Assembly: GCF_000165395.2 (NCBI RefSeq) | Contig: NC_010575.1 | Span: forward strand, 167,501 to 231,500 | Direction: 5' to 3' | DNA: 64,000 nucleotides | Source of the DNA: Babesia bovis T2Bo | Lineage: Eukaryota; Apicomplexa; Aconoidasida; Piroplasmida; Babesiidae | In this document: positions 11,301 to 21,398 of the stretch, piece by piece | Layout of the letters: each line of letters opens with the position of its first letter | Numbering within the stretch: position 1 is the first letter of the stretch | The notes under the pieces: generated by a model | Seen by the model: only the letters and a program-made list of their open reading frames with translations | What the model was told of the DNA's origin: nothing | Databases searched by the model: none | Position numbers and translations under genes: made by a program

Positions 11301-12373
11301 ACACTACCTAGGTCACATTGGTACTATTGAGGCGGTGAACATACTTTTGTCTGCACTATCCTTAGTGAATTCTTTCCACGGTACTCCCGTCTTATTATTA
11401 GTCAACAACCCATTTACAAAGGTTCCCGCTTTACCTACAACACCATTAGTCCACATGACCACCCTAGGCAGTACTCACCTGGTCCATGATTCAACCTCTC
11501 CAGGTCATAGCCCATGGCCGCCATGAATGAGCCGAGACCGGCATTCTTCCCACTGGGCTCTATATCGTGCAGCTTACTGTCCTTCCACCTGCCACCACCA
11601 CTCCCACCTGTTAGGAACCCCAACTGACTGAGTCCACTCCAGATGAGACATACTGACCCTAGGAAAATACGGGCCAGGAGGTGGACATTAGTGGAGTCAT
11701 CTGATATGGTGGGCCAGTAGTACTGCCCTTCAGGGGGAGGCGGAACAGTAGTGGCTTTGCAGTAGGCCGAGATGTAGCACTTGTTGCCACCAGCATTGGC
11801 ACTGATACCACACTTGACACACTGATGACAAGTAGTGGCAGCACTACCACTACCGGTACAACAGGTACCACCAACACCACCAGTATTAGTACATTTACAC
11901 TCCCTTCCTATCCCCGTACTTTTCCCACTTTCTCCCTTAAGACAACACTTATCCCCTTCCTGCCACCCAACCCACTTCTGTAGTCCCAGTGCCAAGTGGT
12001 CTATCAGTGCCTTTATGACCTCGGTACCACCAGCACAAGTAGTGGTAGTACTCTGAGTACTCACCAGTCCCAGGTCCTGGAGCACTGGCTTGACTATGGC
12101 ACTTTCCTCCGTTAGGAGCATGCCATCCCAGTACCTCCCAGAGCTGGGACCAGGGGACTCCGGGGACCTGGCGTCATACAGTAGGTCCTTTATTGCCTTA
12201 GCGAGGAAACAGAGGCAGCCTAATTGGGGCGAACTACCAGGCGGTAGTGGCGACTTCGTCGCCATATTCTTTTTACCATCCTTACCAGTTACCCTGAGGA
12301 CCCAGTCAATGGCCTCCTTCAGGTTGGTGGGAGCCTGGGTGAGGCTGGTGTAAGGCCAGGTAGTCTTAGACAT
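8333..12373 (-). CDS. ves1b: VESA1b-type variant erythrocyte surface antigen (ves1-beta), 10 exons
   Basis: Encodes the beta subunit type of the red-cell surface antigen complex that mediates antigenic variation and cytoadhesion. The exons, all minus strand, are 12373-11479, 11434-11345, 11298-10804, 10711-10478, 10413-10165, 10099-9830, 9723-9685, 9643-9062, 8950-8756 and 8649-8333. They sum to 3366 nt (1121 aa), and every intron is phase 1. Exon 1 begins MSKTTWPYTSLTQ and holds the cysteine-rich domain; exon 4 has a glutamine tract; exon 8 has the DRCQSGTL and TLGDLFGF segments; exon 10 ends in a membrane anchor (LPWIFVLTVAWLMAVLYLAF) and a basic cytoplasmic tail. No signal peptide is visible, as usual for VESA1. 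It is paired head-to-head with ves1-alpha across a palindromic intergenic region. Introns are 41-111 bp; the 92-, 106- (8755-8650) and 111-bp ones carry the GC hairpin. No frame damage was found, so it could be expressed. The splice model is by hand. Confidence 0.88.
8683..8696. repeat. GC hairpin element, copy 3 (ves1-beta intron 9)
   Basis: GCGCCGAAGGCGCC inside the 106-bp intron 8755-8650. In the sense strand it is preceded by CTATAAGG and followed by AACAGT, the flanks shared with other copies. Confidence 0.85.
9007..9020. repeat. GC hairpin element, copy 4 (ves1-beta intron 8)
   Basis: GCGCCGAAGGCGCC inside the 111-bp intron 9061-8951, which also has two flanking GGCGCGCC palindromes (near 9030 and 8983). 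Confidence 0.85.
10539..10581 (-). repeat. CAG/CAA glutamine tract in ves1-beta exon 4
   Basis: A run of mixed CAG and CAA codons in the sense (minus) strand encodes about a dozen glutamines between an Ala/Lys-rich helix-like segment and a STGEP linker. It is in frame. Confidence 0.85.
10755..10768. repeat. GC hairpin element, copy 5 (ves1-beta intron 3)
   Basis: GCGCCGAAGGTGCC, one base off the consensus (a G.T pair if folded as the sense RNA strand becomes A.C), inside the 92-bp intron 10803-10712. Confidence 0.75.
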
Positions 12374-12450
12374 TATGTCACCACCCCTTGTTTCGAGAGT
12401 GTCCAGTAAGGGTGGCACTATATGGTAGTCAGTGGTAGTGACAGTGTAGG

Positions 12451-12664
12451 TATCGGGGTGGAATCCTAGGGAGATAGGGGCGCGCCGTAAGAGGTAGTGG
12501 CGCCTTCGGCGCGACAGTATGTTGTGGCGCGCAATGTGAGTAAAGGGGATTCCACTATAACAACGGGATCATCTCCACCGTATGACCTGGTGGAATCCCA
12601 CAGAACAGTATGCGCGCCACCAATCTACGGGCGCGCTCAGTATATATAGGATTCCACCCCGATA
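12451..12664. repeat. nested inverted repeats in the ves1 intergenic region
   Basis: The outer arms are 12451-12468 and 12647-12664 (18 of 18 bases). The inner arms are 12524-12533/12611-12620 and 12546-12555/12590-12599 (10 of 10 each). The inner pairs share one dyad centre (about 12572), so a cruciform or stem-loop is possible. Confidence 0.85.
12499..12512. repeat. GC hairpin element, copy 6 (ves1 intergenic)
   Basis: GGCGCCTTCGGCGC between the left outer arm and the first inner arm of the intergenic palindrome. Confidence 0.85.
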
Positions 12665-12721
12665 GCAACACCACTCCCTCACCACTGTGAGTACTGCTGA
12701 GTACTCCTAAAGGCACTGATA

Positions 12722-15700
12722 ATGTCCTCTAAGAGCACTTTCACGCCGAAGGCGTCCCTGACAGAGGCACCTACCAACCTTAAGGAGGCCATTGACTGGG
12801 TCCTGAGGGTAACTGGTAGGGATGGTAAAAAGCTGGACGAGAACAAGGGAGGTACGTTACTGTAGACATATGGATATAAGGGCGCCTTTGGCGCCACAGC
12901 GTTCATAGACTCACCCCCGTACAGAATGTATATGTGGCCTGGCGGCGGCAGTGACTGACCTACTGCAGTCAGTACAACTGGAGTACCATGGTAAGTAGAC
13001 AGGAGTATACCAGTTCAGCATCATTATAGGGTATCAAGGTGAAGGCGCTGACACCAGCAAAGGTGCCACTAAAGACGAAGTCACTAACCACCTCAATGGA
13101 CTATTCTCCCTGGTCCAAGGACTGGGTGGTACCGCAGTGGTCCGGACCTATATAGACCAGCTGGCACAGGTACTCAGTGCACTCGTTGGGTGGAGTAGTA
13201 TAGAGAAGTGTTGGGGCAAGAAGGGTGGCAGTGACAAGTGCGAGGGTAGTGGTGGCAACAAAGAACGCCATGGCAAAGATAGTAGCTGCAAGTATCTACT
13301 CGATGTGGAGGATAATAAGCCGTGCGACAAGTGTGGGTGTATGAAATGGAAAGATCCCGAGCCGAGCAGTAATGAAGGACACCACCTAGGAAGGAGGTGT
13401 ACAAAGTGTAGTGATGGTGGTGGTAGTAGTACGTGTAAGTGTAGTGGTACTAGTGGTGGTAACACATGTCCGTGCGCTAAAAATATGTATCTATCGGCAT
13501 ATAAAGGCGCATTAGTAAATGCACTCTACTGGACAGAAGTGGTTACATTGGAAAAACCACCTACGTGGAACTATCTTAAGTACAGCCCTCTTGATGGATC
13601 ATCCCCCTCCCAACGCCGTCACCACTGTGCCCGTATCTTACTAGGGTCAGTATGTCTCATCTGGAGTGGCATTACTTATATGTATTGGACAGGCAAGTAC
13701 CATAAAAGTAGCCCCCGATGGAACAACCACATCCTAGATGGTAGTGGTCTAGATGATGGTACCCTATCACAATGGCTACAGGCCTTAGGGTTCCCTAGGG
13801 AAATGTTGAATGACAGCGGTCCTGGAAATAGGTGGGATGCTATTATATGGGATGGGTTGTTGGGAAAACTCTTTCTAGGGTTTACTCACCCTAGTGGTAG
13901 TGGTGCCAATGACGGTAATACAGCAAAACAACCGACCCTTATGAACTACCCTGGGTTTATACACACCATACATAGGGATTCGTTCAATAATGAAGCTACT
14001 GTGTTCAGGAATGGTACAAGTAGTGCTGGCCAAGTCAGTGACACTAACCAGCACAAACGAGGTGCCCTCTTCAAACTCTATATCCTATCATGTGCCTATT
14101 TTACTGGGTTACAAAAGAAGACCCCGCCGAAGGCGGGAAATACAACCCCTAAGACCATCCGTGAAATCCTATACTGGCTAAGTGCATTGCCCTATAGTCA
14201 GGCCTATAAGGGACTGCTAGACTACGCTAAGAAAAGACTAGCAGAAGTACTCAAGAAACCCGGAGAAACTCCATCTAACTCTGACGAGACACAACTTAAG
14301 TTTCACCAACAAGGCCGTAATGCTCCCATTACCGTTGATCAATACAACCTTTTTGCCCACTTCCAAGCGGTGACCCAGTATTGCCCACTGGTACTCATTG
14401 GTATCCAGGGTGGACTAGGAAAAAGCACTGACACGACTACTCCTGCCATTCATTCCCTCTACGCTAACACGGAGTGTTCCTTCACCTATCCCACTGTGTC
14501 CATCCAAGCATACAACCAGGTGGTCCACTACATTAGGGCTCTGTTCTACCAACTCTATTTCCTTAGGAAGCAGTGTGCTGTGAAGGTAGCCCTGGGAGGG
14601 AAATGGCGTGAGTGTAGGTATGGTCATGGGGTAGAGTCCAAGGGGGTAATCAGCTGGATGTGCCTGGGGTGTGACCCCATGGAACATGATAGGAAATGTA
14701 GGGTTGATAAGGTAAAGGGGGAGTTGGATGGGGTAATGAAGAAGGTAAAGGCATTGGAAGGGGAGAAGACAGAGGGGATTAAAGAGGTGAAGGACGTATT
14801 GGTGACTATAGGGAATGTAGTGGTACAATTGGGTAATGCCCAGGAGGCATTGGAAGGGAAGGATAAGGAGGCGATCAATGCGGTGAAGGAGGCACTAGAG
14901 AAGGCTAAGGAGGCACTAGGGACGGCTAAGCAGGAACTAGATAAGGTGAAGGATGAGGAGAAACTAGAGGAGGATGAACTAGAGAAACTGAAGGAGGCTA
15001 CGAAGAAACTAGATGAGCTGACGGGGAAACTAGGGACGGCAGCGGAGAAGGATGGGAAAGAAGTCGATCCCGGTAAGAACAAGATAAGTGAGGCTATTCA
15101 TGGATTACGTTATGTAGTAGAGGCACTGAACAAGTTGGCGAAACAAAATGAAAAGAATGTAGAATGTCACGTGAAAGGACCCTATAATAACATTCTCATG
15201 GCCATCGACCACCTGCAAGAAATATGCAACTCTCCCAAGTGCCACAACTGTAAGGACCACTTCACCAAGTGTGGCCAACAGCCAAAGCCCACGATCTGTC
15301 CAACCTGCCATCAACAGTACATGGACGGTAAACCCTCCCCCCTCCAGGCATTCCTTGAGGATCGGTTACCAGGTTTTAGTTGTGAGGTGGTACGAAGCGA
15401 TGAGAGCGCACAGCCACAATACCCACTGGCTGCATCCCACTTAGGACACTGTAATGGCTCAGGTCAGTGCTGCCCATTGCCAATGGGCTTCAGAGGGCAA
15501 TTCCAGAAGGGCAGCATCACTGATATGACTGGCCAACGCCTTTATGGAATCTTATACTTCTTTAGTAACGGGGACATGATGCAGTCGTGTGTCTATACAT
15601 TGGTGAGAGTTACAGCAGCACTCAGTGCTACCACACCACAGGTACTGGGTGACGTCTTTGGGTTCTTTAGGGGTGGTATTGGAGAGAAGGAAAGTGGAAA

Positions 15701-16691
15701 GACACAGAAGGGACAGGATAACACGCCATGTAATCACGATGAGGATCCTAGTAAGTCGGAAAACAAGGACAAATACTTTTGCGGCTGGTGTGCCTCTGGG
15801 TTACGTGATGTAGTAAAACAAATTGAGTGGATACCCAATAGTGACAAAGCGCCATACCGGGAGACTGTCGGCACAGCACTGGTAGACATTAAGGGCGATA
15901 AAGGAGAGATTGTTGCTCTTAAAGGCTCTACACAAAACAATACTACTTCCCTCTCGACCCTGACAAAGGACTCTGAGTACCTCTCCCCCCTAACCGGTGA
16001 ACTCTACACTGCAGTGAGTGCCACTTTCGGTAACACATACCTCTCATGGGTGCTATACCTATCAGATGCCCTTCATTCAGGACTAGAGTCACTTGCTAGT
16101 GCATTCCAACAGATTGAATGCAATGCCTGCAAGGGACAATGTGACCCCAATAAGTGCAGGAAGGGAGAGCACGGAAGAACTACCGGGGACACTAAGGGCA
16201 CTCCACTATGTAACTGCTCCTCAATAGTATCATGTACCGGAGTCCTGCCGGTACTCTATAGACATGGCTTCAGTTACGGTAACCCATTCAATCTGGAGGG
16301 GTACCAGCAGAATGATACGGATAAGGGAGATTATAGTATAGATAACAAGCAGAATCCTAGGCAGTGTCATGAGTTCTTAAGCAGTCTTGGTGCAGTGATT
16401 GACAAGAACAAGCAGGACCAGGCCACCTCTCAGGAACATCCCTTGACAGAGCTACTAAAGCAAGTCGGCAAACTCCAATACGACATACGGCTCCCCTGGA
16501 TCTTTGTTCTCACGCTAGCCTGGCTAGTAGCGGTACTCTACCTTGCCTTTGGTGCCATATGGCCACTGGACTGGACACATATGAGGTCACATTGGTTACG
16601 TGGTGGAGCACACCAGTGGCAATGTATGTGGTATAAGGTGATGACGGGGAGGAAGGGGGTGGATCTAATGGAGTATTTTGGAAGGAGGTAG
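12722..16691 (+). CDS. ves1a: VESA1a-type variant erythrocyte surface antigen (ves1-alpha), 3 exons
   Basis: Encodes the alpha subunit type of the surface antigen complex. Exons are 12722-12851, 12925-12990 and 13030-16691, total 3858 nt (1285 aa); both introns are phase 1. The start MSSKSTFTPKASLTEAPTNL parallels the ves1-beta N-terminus (both share the TNLKEAIDWVLRVTG block), which fixes the ATG. Exon 3 carries in order: a cysteine/glycine-rich domain (about 13200-13490), the conserved ARILLGSVCLIWSG block, the ILYWLSALPYS and YNLFAHFQAV region, a heptad-rich Lys/Glu coiled-coil stretch (about 14690-15090), CxxC clusters (CHNC, CPTCHQQ, about 15240-15320), and a C-terminal membrane anchor (PWIFVLTLAWLVAVLYLAFG) with a short basic tail. 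A hairpin-bearing 73-bp first intron and a hairpin 12 bp after the stop mark the locus. The frame is intact, so it is potentially functional or a full-length donor. Confidence 0.9.
12743..12755. repeat. GC hairpin variant, copy 7 (ves1-alpha exon 1, coding)
   Basis: ACGCCGAAGGCGT keeps the palindrome although its outer pair is A-T instead of G-C. It encodes part of the alpha N-terminus. Confidence 0.75.
12881..12895. repeat. GC hairpin element, copy 8 (ves1-alpha intron 1)
   Basis: GGCGCCTTTGGCGCC: 6-bp stem with a TTT loop inside intron 12852-12924, flanked by ATATAAG and ACAG like the intronic copies in ves1-beta. Confidence 0.85.
14123..14137. repeat. GC hairpin variant, copy 9 (ves1-alpha exon 3, coding)
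   Basis: CCCGCCGAAGGCGGG: 6-bp perfect stem with a GAA loop whose outer pairs differ from the consensus in a mutually compensating way. It encodes Pro-Pro-Lys-Ala-Gly in ves1-alpha. Confidence 0.75.
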
Positions 16692-16703
16692 CGGCAACGT
16701 AGT

Positions 16704-16717
16704 GGCGCCTTCGGCGC
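16704..16717. repeat. GC hairpin element, copy 10 (3' flank of ves1-alpha)
   Basis: GGCGCCTTCGGCGC followed by AACAGT, 12 bp after the ves1-alpha stop; mirrors copy 2 after ves1-beta. Confidence 0.85.
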
Positions 16718-17400
16718 AACAGTGCTATAATGTGGTAGTCAGTATCTAGGGATGACAACAGTGGAGGCAGTGTTATCCTGGTGATCACATGTACAGACAG
16801 TGTCTTATAGTGCCAGTATAGGTAGTCACATGTACTAAGTAAAAGCTTTACGTAATGTAGAGGGTACGTGGTGTAGGACTGCATAGTGTTTTCACGGTTC
16901 TATAAATTAGATGTATGTTGGTGCTAGGCGTACCCATGAAACACTGTTCACAACTCCTCCAGGTCCATAACAACTAGACATCACTAAACCCTGACCACTA
17001 CAGATACCAGGAGGTTAGTATGATACCTGATGTCGTCACTGTTACCCAGAAGGTACCATGCATAGTACACTCAGACACTGTTCTTTCAGGTCGTTGTATT
17101 CACTTTAACCCATTGATTAAAAACAACACAAGATACTAACACTTTAGAAGACAGGGCATAAAGTGGTTACTTTGGATTAATACTGTAACCACCGGGGGGC
17201 CATGACAAATAGTTACCATAGGGGTTTCATTTAACGCGCTAGTGGCCAAGATTATACCACGGTTATCTATGTGTTACTAGTACTGCTTCAAATATCGCTA
17301 ACTCCAGAGTCAAGTGTGTATCGCGTCGACTCTACTATTCGCGATCGTTGTTTTAGTGCCCCTTTGTAAGGCACCAAGTTGTTTTTCCACAGCATAATAG

Positions 17401-17517
17401 TAGACACTAGTAATAGACAGTGACACTAGACACTAACAATAGACACTAGTAATAGACAATAATACGAGACACTAATGATACACACTAACACTAGCCAATA
17501 ATACTACACACTAATAA
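17401..17517. repeat. degenerate tandem repeat, unit about 13 nt (AGACACTAATAAT-like)
   Basis: About nine imperfect copies of TAGACACTAGTAATAGACA/ACACTAATAATA-type units run head to tail. The repeat is AT-rich and noncoding. Confidence 0.75.
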
Positions 17518-17685
17518 TTTTTAGTGGCTGTAGAAGACATCGAATTGATGTGTAGCTAGATTACTTATTGGACATGTTCTGTTGCCCAGGCAAGTACCAC
17601 TTAGATGATCCCATACAGATGGATTCCATACTCCTAGATCAATACACAGGGTCAACGTGAGATATGTGCGTAACTTTATAGCGTG

Positions 17686-17922
17686 ATGTCTAAAGACTGT
17701 GCTAAGAAAAAGTCAGATAAGGAGGCCTATTCCCACCTACGGGATCTGCTAATACTGCTAATACTATCAGTTGCGCTCTATGTAGTAACGGCAGTAACTT
17801 TGACTAAAGCTGCAGCACTAGACTTAGCATACGTCACGAACTACTTGGGCTGTGCTGCCTTCCTTCTGGGTTCCATGGCATACATCCTTGTGCCGTTTGT
17901 ACAGGCCTACAATAAGGCGTAA
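17686..17922 (+). CDS. small two-TM membrane protein, unknown function
   Basis: A 78-aa open frame from the ATG at 17686 (MSKDCAKKKSDKEAYSHL). A lysine-rich N-terminus is followed by two hydrophobic helices (about residues 20-40 and 48-68), with a short loop between. Not recognised. Its base composition and membrane character resemble the mtm-like gene on the far side of the ves1 pair, so it may be a reduced family member or a fragment; it could also be chance. No neighbour shares its direction within 2 kb downstream. Confidence 0.45.
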   Translation: MSKDCAKKKSDKEAYSHLRDLLILLILSVALYVVTAVTLTKAAALDLAYVTNYLGCAAFLLGSMAYILVPFVQAYNKA

Positions 17923-19145
17923 ACTTGTAAGTCGCCTACACAAGGTGAAAAAGTATAAGCTTTAGATACGCTAAGGCGTTGCTTCGGGGTGTTCACGAAG
18001 TTACTGTTGTACATGTGTCTGTAACAGTTGATTACTTTACTGCAAATATGTGATTTACTACCTTTCGCGGCGCTACATTAACAACTGTTATCTAATCCTA
18101 CGGAAGCTGGATATCGCATTAATTTCACGCTATGTTGCTGGATAATAGTGGAGAATGTATGGTTGGCGGCATCATAATGCACCGCTAGTACATTACTATG
18201 ATTCGCTCGTGTTTTAAATGGGCTGATAACGGATGTGGAAAAGGATAAAACTACACGATACTATTTGTGTGTTGGCTCCAGGAAAGTGTAACAAATCCTT
18301 CTTCAGTGTCACCTGTCTACCGATTAGATTGTTGGATCCCATTAGTATCTACGTGATCAATATCTAGGATGCCATTCATATCATAATTCTCAAAAAAGCA
18401 CTCATTATAAAACTTTCCGCTGTATCGGGACAGTGTGAACCTGTGTCTGCGTATCCTGTAGATGCAATGATATTGCCGATGTGTTCTTACACTGATGCTG
18501 CCCTAGGCTGAGGAACAATTGGAGCATTGACTAGCATTTACCATGACGAGAGTCTAAACTACAGACCAGTGCTATGCGTCGAAACATACATTGTTCAGTG
18601 TAGAAACCCTATATTGCATGGTATCTAGAATGCCGATATGTTTTGCGGGGTTTAGGGATGCGAACCTGCTATCGATTACATATTACATTTATACCACAGT
18701 TGGTTTGGGATTCATATTATTAACCATTATCGTTGGTGGAACGATTCAACCTGTTTCACTATATATTCATATGTGCCCCAAACATATTACTAGGAGAATA
18801 ATCGTGGATTATAGACAATGTAGAATGATACCATTATATTCTGTGCCATAGTAAGCACTTGTCTGCTAAGAAATTTGCATCTTGTCTATCAATATAAAGC
18901 ACATCATAAACCTAACCATAAAACGACTTTAGGCAGTTATTATTGAGAGAAACAATTGGCACAAGCGCAATTGCTCGATTACTACCGGGTAACATCGGAT
19001 TCATCGAGATAGTTGTATATTAACACGATGGGTGATACTACTATGAACAATAACGACACAGGGATATGATGTCCCCTAACATGACGGTTAATTTACCTTG
19101 TAGCAAGATTAAGGCTTATGTAAAACGGTCCCAATTTAGGTGGAA
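17923..19145. other. gene-poor transition region
   Basis: No gene supported. A frame at 18618-18851 contains one hydrophobic stretch but lacks any family signature. The interval separates the variant-antigen island from the core genes. Confidence 0.45.
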
Positions 19146-19337
19146 ATGAATTTAGGCATCATTTTAGCTGTGGTATGTTCGACAACATTTGTTCCTTTTG
19201 ATATCAGCACTATTATAACCGCTGGGTTGTTTATGATAGAAGGCTTAACAAACACAGCAATAACCTTCGATTTTTCAGACAATGAAGAGCTGGTAAGGGT
19301 CCTTGAAAAGATGTCTAGTAAAGTAATCGCATATTAA
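19146..19337 (+). CDS. possible small secreted protein
   Basis: A 63-aa frame from the ATG at 19146 (MNLGIILAVVCSTTFVPF). The N-terminus looks like a cleavable signal peptide; the rest has a second mildly hydrophobic segment and an acidic C-terminal part. No similarity recognised. SmORF-like in size and secretion signal but without the SmORF blocks. It could be a chance frame. Confidence 0.3.
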   Translation: MNLGIILAVVCSTTFVPFDISTIITAGLFMIEGLTNTAITFDFSDNEELVRVLEKMSSKVIAY

Positions 19338-20030
19338 GTAACGAGCGACCGAACACTCGAGGTAGCGTTTCCACGTTATGTTATAACGATTTACATTTTC
19401 GTTTCTCACAGTAATACTACTCACTGCGTATATGAGTCTAGCCATATTACTCTTGTTAACCATACCAGATGGTACTTGGAGAATTTGTCTATAAGTAATA
19501 GTGAACATCAACTACATTTCTTCCCATTATTCCTTTCACAACATCAGATAAAGGTATTATATGTCCATTATAACGTAGATCGAATTTTGTGATACATCCT
19601 TAAAGTTGAACAATGTGAGTTATCAAAAGAGTCACATCAACGCCGTCTCCTATGTATTGGCTAGTTTCCTGATTCGGGAAAGTTGCGATAATTGGGTGTT
19701 CGACAGACACTGAGCATTCAAAGACATTAAAGGACGCCACAGAAGACATTTACAACCAACGCCGCCGTACAATCTAGCGCACTTAGCACTGAAAGTAATC
19801 ATTAGGACACTCAAATACTGTTTATGGGATATGTACGAAGTTGTACTTTATAATTATCCAGTTAAAGTGTATAGATAGATCTATAGACACGATACAATAC
19901 GTATTCACGTCGACGCAGCGATGTTGCATCATATTAATTCCATAGTAGGATTATACACAGATGAAATAGTGAATATTTGAAGAATAAATATTTCCCGTTG
20001 TATACTTAATTTCAGTACACTCGTTTATAT
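19338..20030. other. intergenic
   Basis: No gene seen; 3' flank of the minus-strand gene that ends at 20031. Confidence 0.45.
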
Positions 20031-21205
20031 TTAGAAAATATCGTGTAATAAAGGAAGAAACGAAATACCGTATGGCTCAAACGACTTTGCGATATCGGAC
20101 ATTTCCTGCCTAACGTCCGAAAAATACTTAGGAATCATGGTTGATCTGCATGTCACTACACAACCTTTTAAAATCGAGAGAAGCTGGAAGATAATTTTCC
20201 TCATATGGCACACCAAACTATCGTCAACAGATCCAAACACAACCTTGTAACACGAAAGAATGGAGTATATGGTTGTCTTCAGTGTAATAGTTAATTCCTG
20301 TAACCCTCTGCAGTTTTTTTCATTATAATGGACCATTGCCTACCTATGCACATTTTCACGCATCAGAGACTTCACTAATGTTAAACGCTCTATAATGTAC
20401 ATATTGCGATTTGCTACATAACCACGCGCAATTTCTTCAGATGAGGAGACGCTTAGCCTGTTAATGTCTTTAAATATTTTTAAAGTAGAATTTATATTGT
20501 TGCTGAAAGAACCATAGAGACTATCTTCTAGTTGTTTTTTGACCTTAATCAGACCATTCTTCAATAATTGTATTACATACAAATTTTCCACATTGGAAAG
20601 CTCATCTATAAATTGTTCATATTCCAGAAGTAACGGTATTTTTTCGCCATTATCTATTTTTAAAATTTCACGGTAAAGATGGACCACGGCATTTAAATCA
20701 GCAGTTGTATCCGTTTGATCTTCATCTGAAATATTCACCTTCGTTACATAATTAAACGGGGTTACATTTCCCTATATGTGTTGATGTGAATGTTGTATTA
20801 AACCTACAACGTTTGGAGATGATAAATTAGCTGATATGCTTCGTATTTCCTCAACAGTAACAATAGATCCACGGATCTTAATAATATTATAAACGCTAAG
20901 GACGATCATACCTCAGTCATTACTCTCTCTAAACATCGCAAATTTCCCATGGAAGTTGTAGTTGAATGGTCAACTAACTGCTGAAGTGCAATACGCGCAT
21001 CTTCGCATTCACGGTGTAATACATGCTACACCAATTTTGTTTCTAGTGACTACAAACCTACCTTTTCTGTTTTGAGTTCTTTATACTCTTTGAAAAAGAG
21101 TTCCCAGAGGTAGAATGCGATGTGTCTAATCTCATGGTTGTGTTGTTCTGGCAGCACATCTTCATCAAATACCACTCTATATAGACATTGAATATCCTCC
21201 ATCAT
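20031..21205 (-). CDS. conserved-looking protein of unknown function, 5 exons
   Basis: Spliced minus-strand gene with exons 21205-21062, 21025-20912, 20876-20808, 20771-20344 and 20307-20031. They total 1032 nt (343 aa), with introns of 35-36 nt in phases 0, 0, 0 and 2. It starts MMEDIQCLYRVVFDED; the rest is predicted mostly helical with leucine-rich segments (for example ILKIDNGEKIPLLLEYEQF and the stretch around residues 230-300), no signal peptide and no membrane span. I do not recognise the family. Frame continuity across four tiny introns makes the gene itself credible. It is divergent from the gene at 21399 with 193 bp between starts. Confidence 0.65.
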
Positions 21206-21398
21206 TCATTTAGGTGCGTACTGAAACATGTTAGAGAATAGATCATAAGTTGGACGGAGTGTCATTCCCCATTAGATGTGTATATGGAATAAATCTTCAT
21301 ATGTTAATCTCAGTTCAGCAAGTGGGCAATTGGCGTGCGGTAAATTGGGATTAATATAAATATTAGGCATAAAAATGCCCGGGGAAATCAAGGATAAT

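Larger units (their letters stand above)
12374..12721. promoter_or_regulatory. divergent ves1 intergenic promoter region, quasi-palindromic
   Basis: The 348 bp between the two divergent ves1 start codons. An 18-bp perfect inverted repeat has arms at 12451-12468 (TATCGGGGTGGAATCCTA) and 12647-12664. Two nested 10-bp inverted repeats share a centre near 12572: 12524-12533 with 12611-12620 (GTGGCGCGCA) and 12546-12555 with 12590-12599 (GGGATTCCAC). A GC hairpin sits at 12499-12512 and a TATATATA run at 12641-12648. Active B. bovis ves genes are known to lie divergently around a quasi-palindromic intergenic region; this arrangement fits. Whether this locus is the active one cannot be told from sequence. 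Confidence 0.75.
16692..17685. other. intergenic, 3' of ves1-alpha
   Basis: No gene seen apart from the hairpin at 16704 and the degenerate tandem repeat at 17401-17517. Antisense reading frames here have no similarity to known proteins. Confidence 0.5.

Noticed and set aside
13148..15082. Minus-strand frames within ves1-alpha
   Set aside because: Shadows of a repetitive coding region; no independent start or similarity.
17401..17517. CRISPR-like array
   Set aside because: Units are short and degenerate with no spacers; simple tandem repeat in a eukaryote.
18618..18851. Plus-strand frame with one hydrophobic segment
   Set aside because: No family signature, weak start, flanked by noncoding DNA on both sides.
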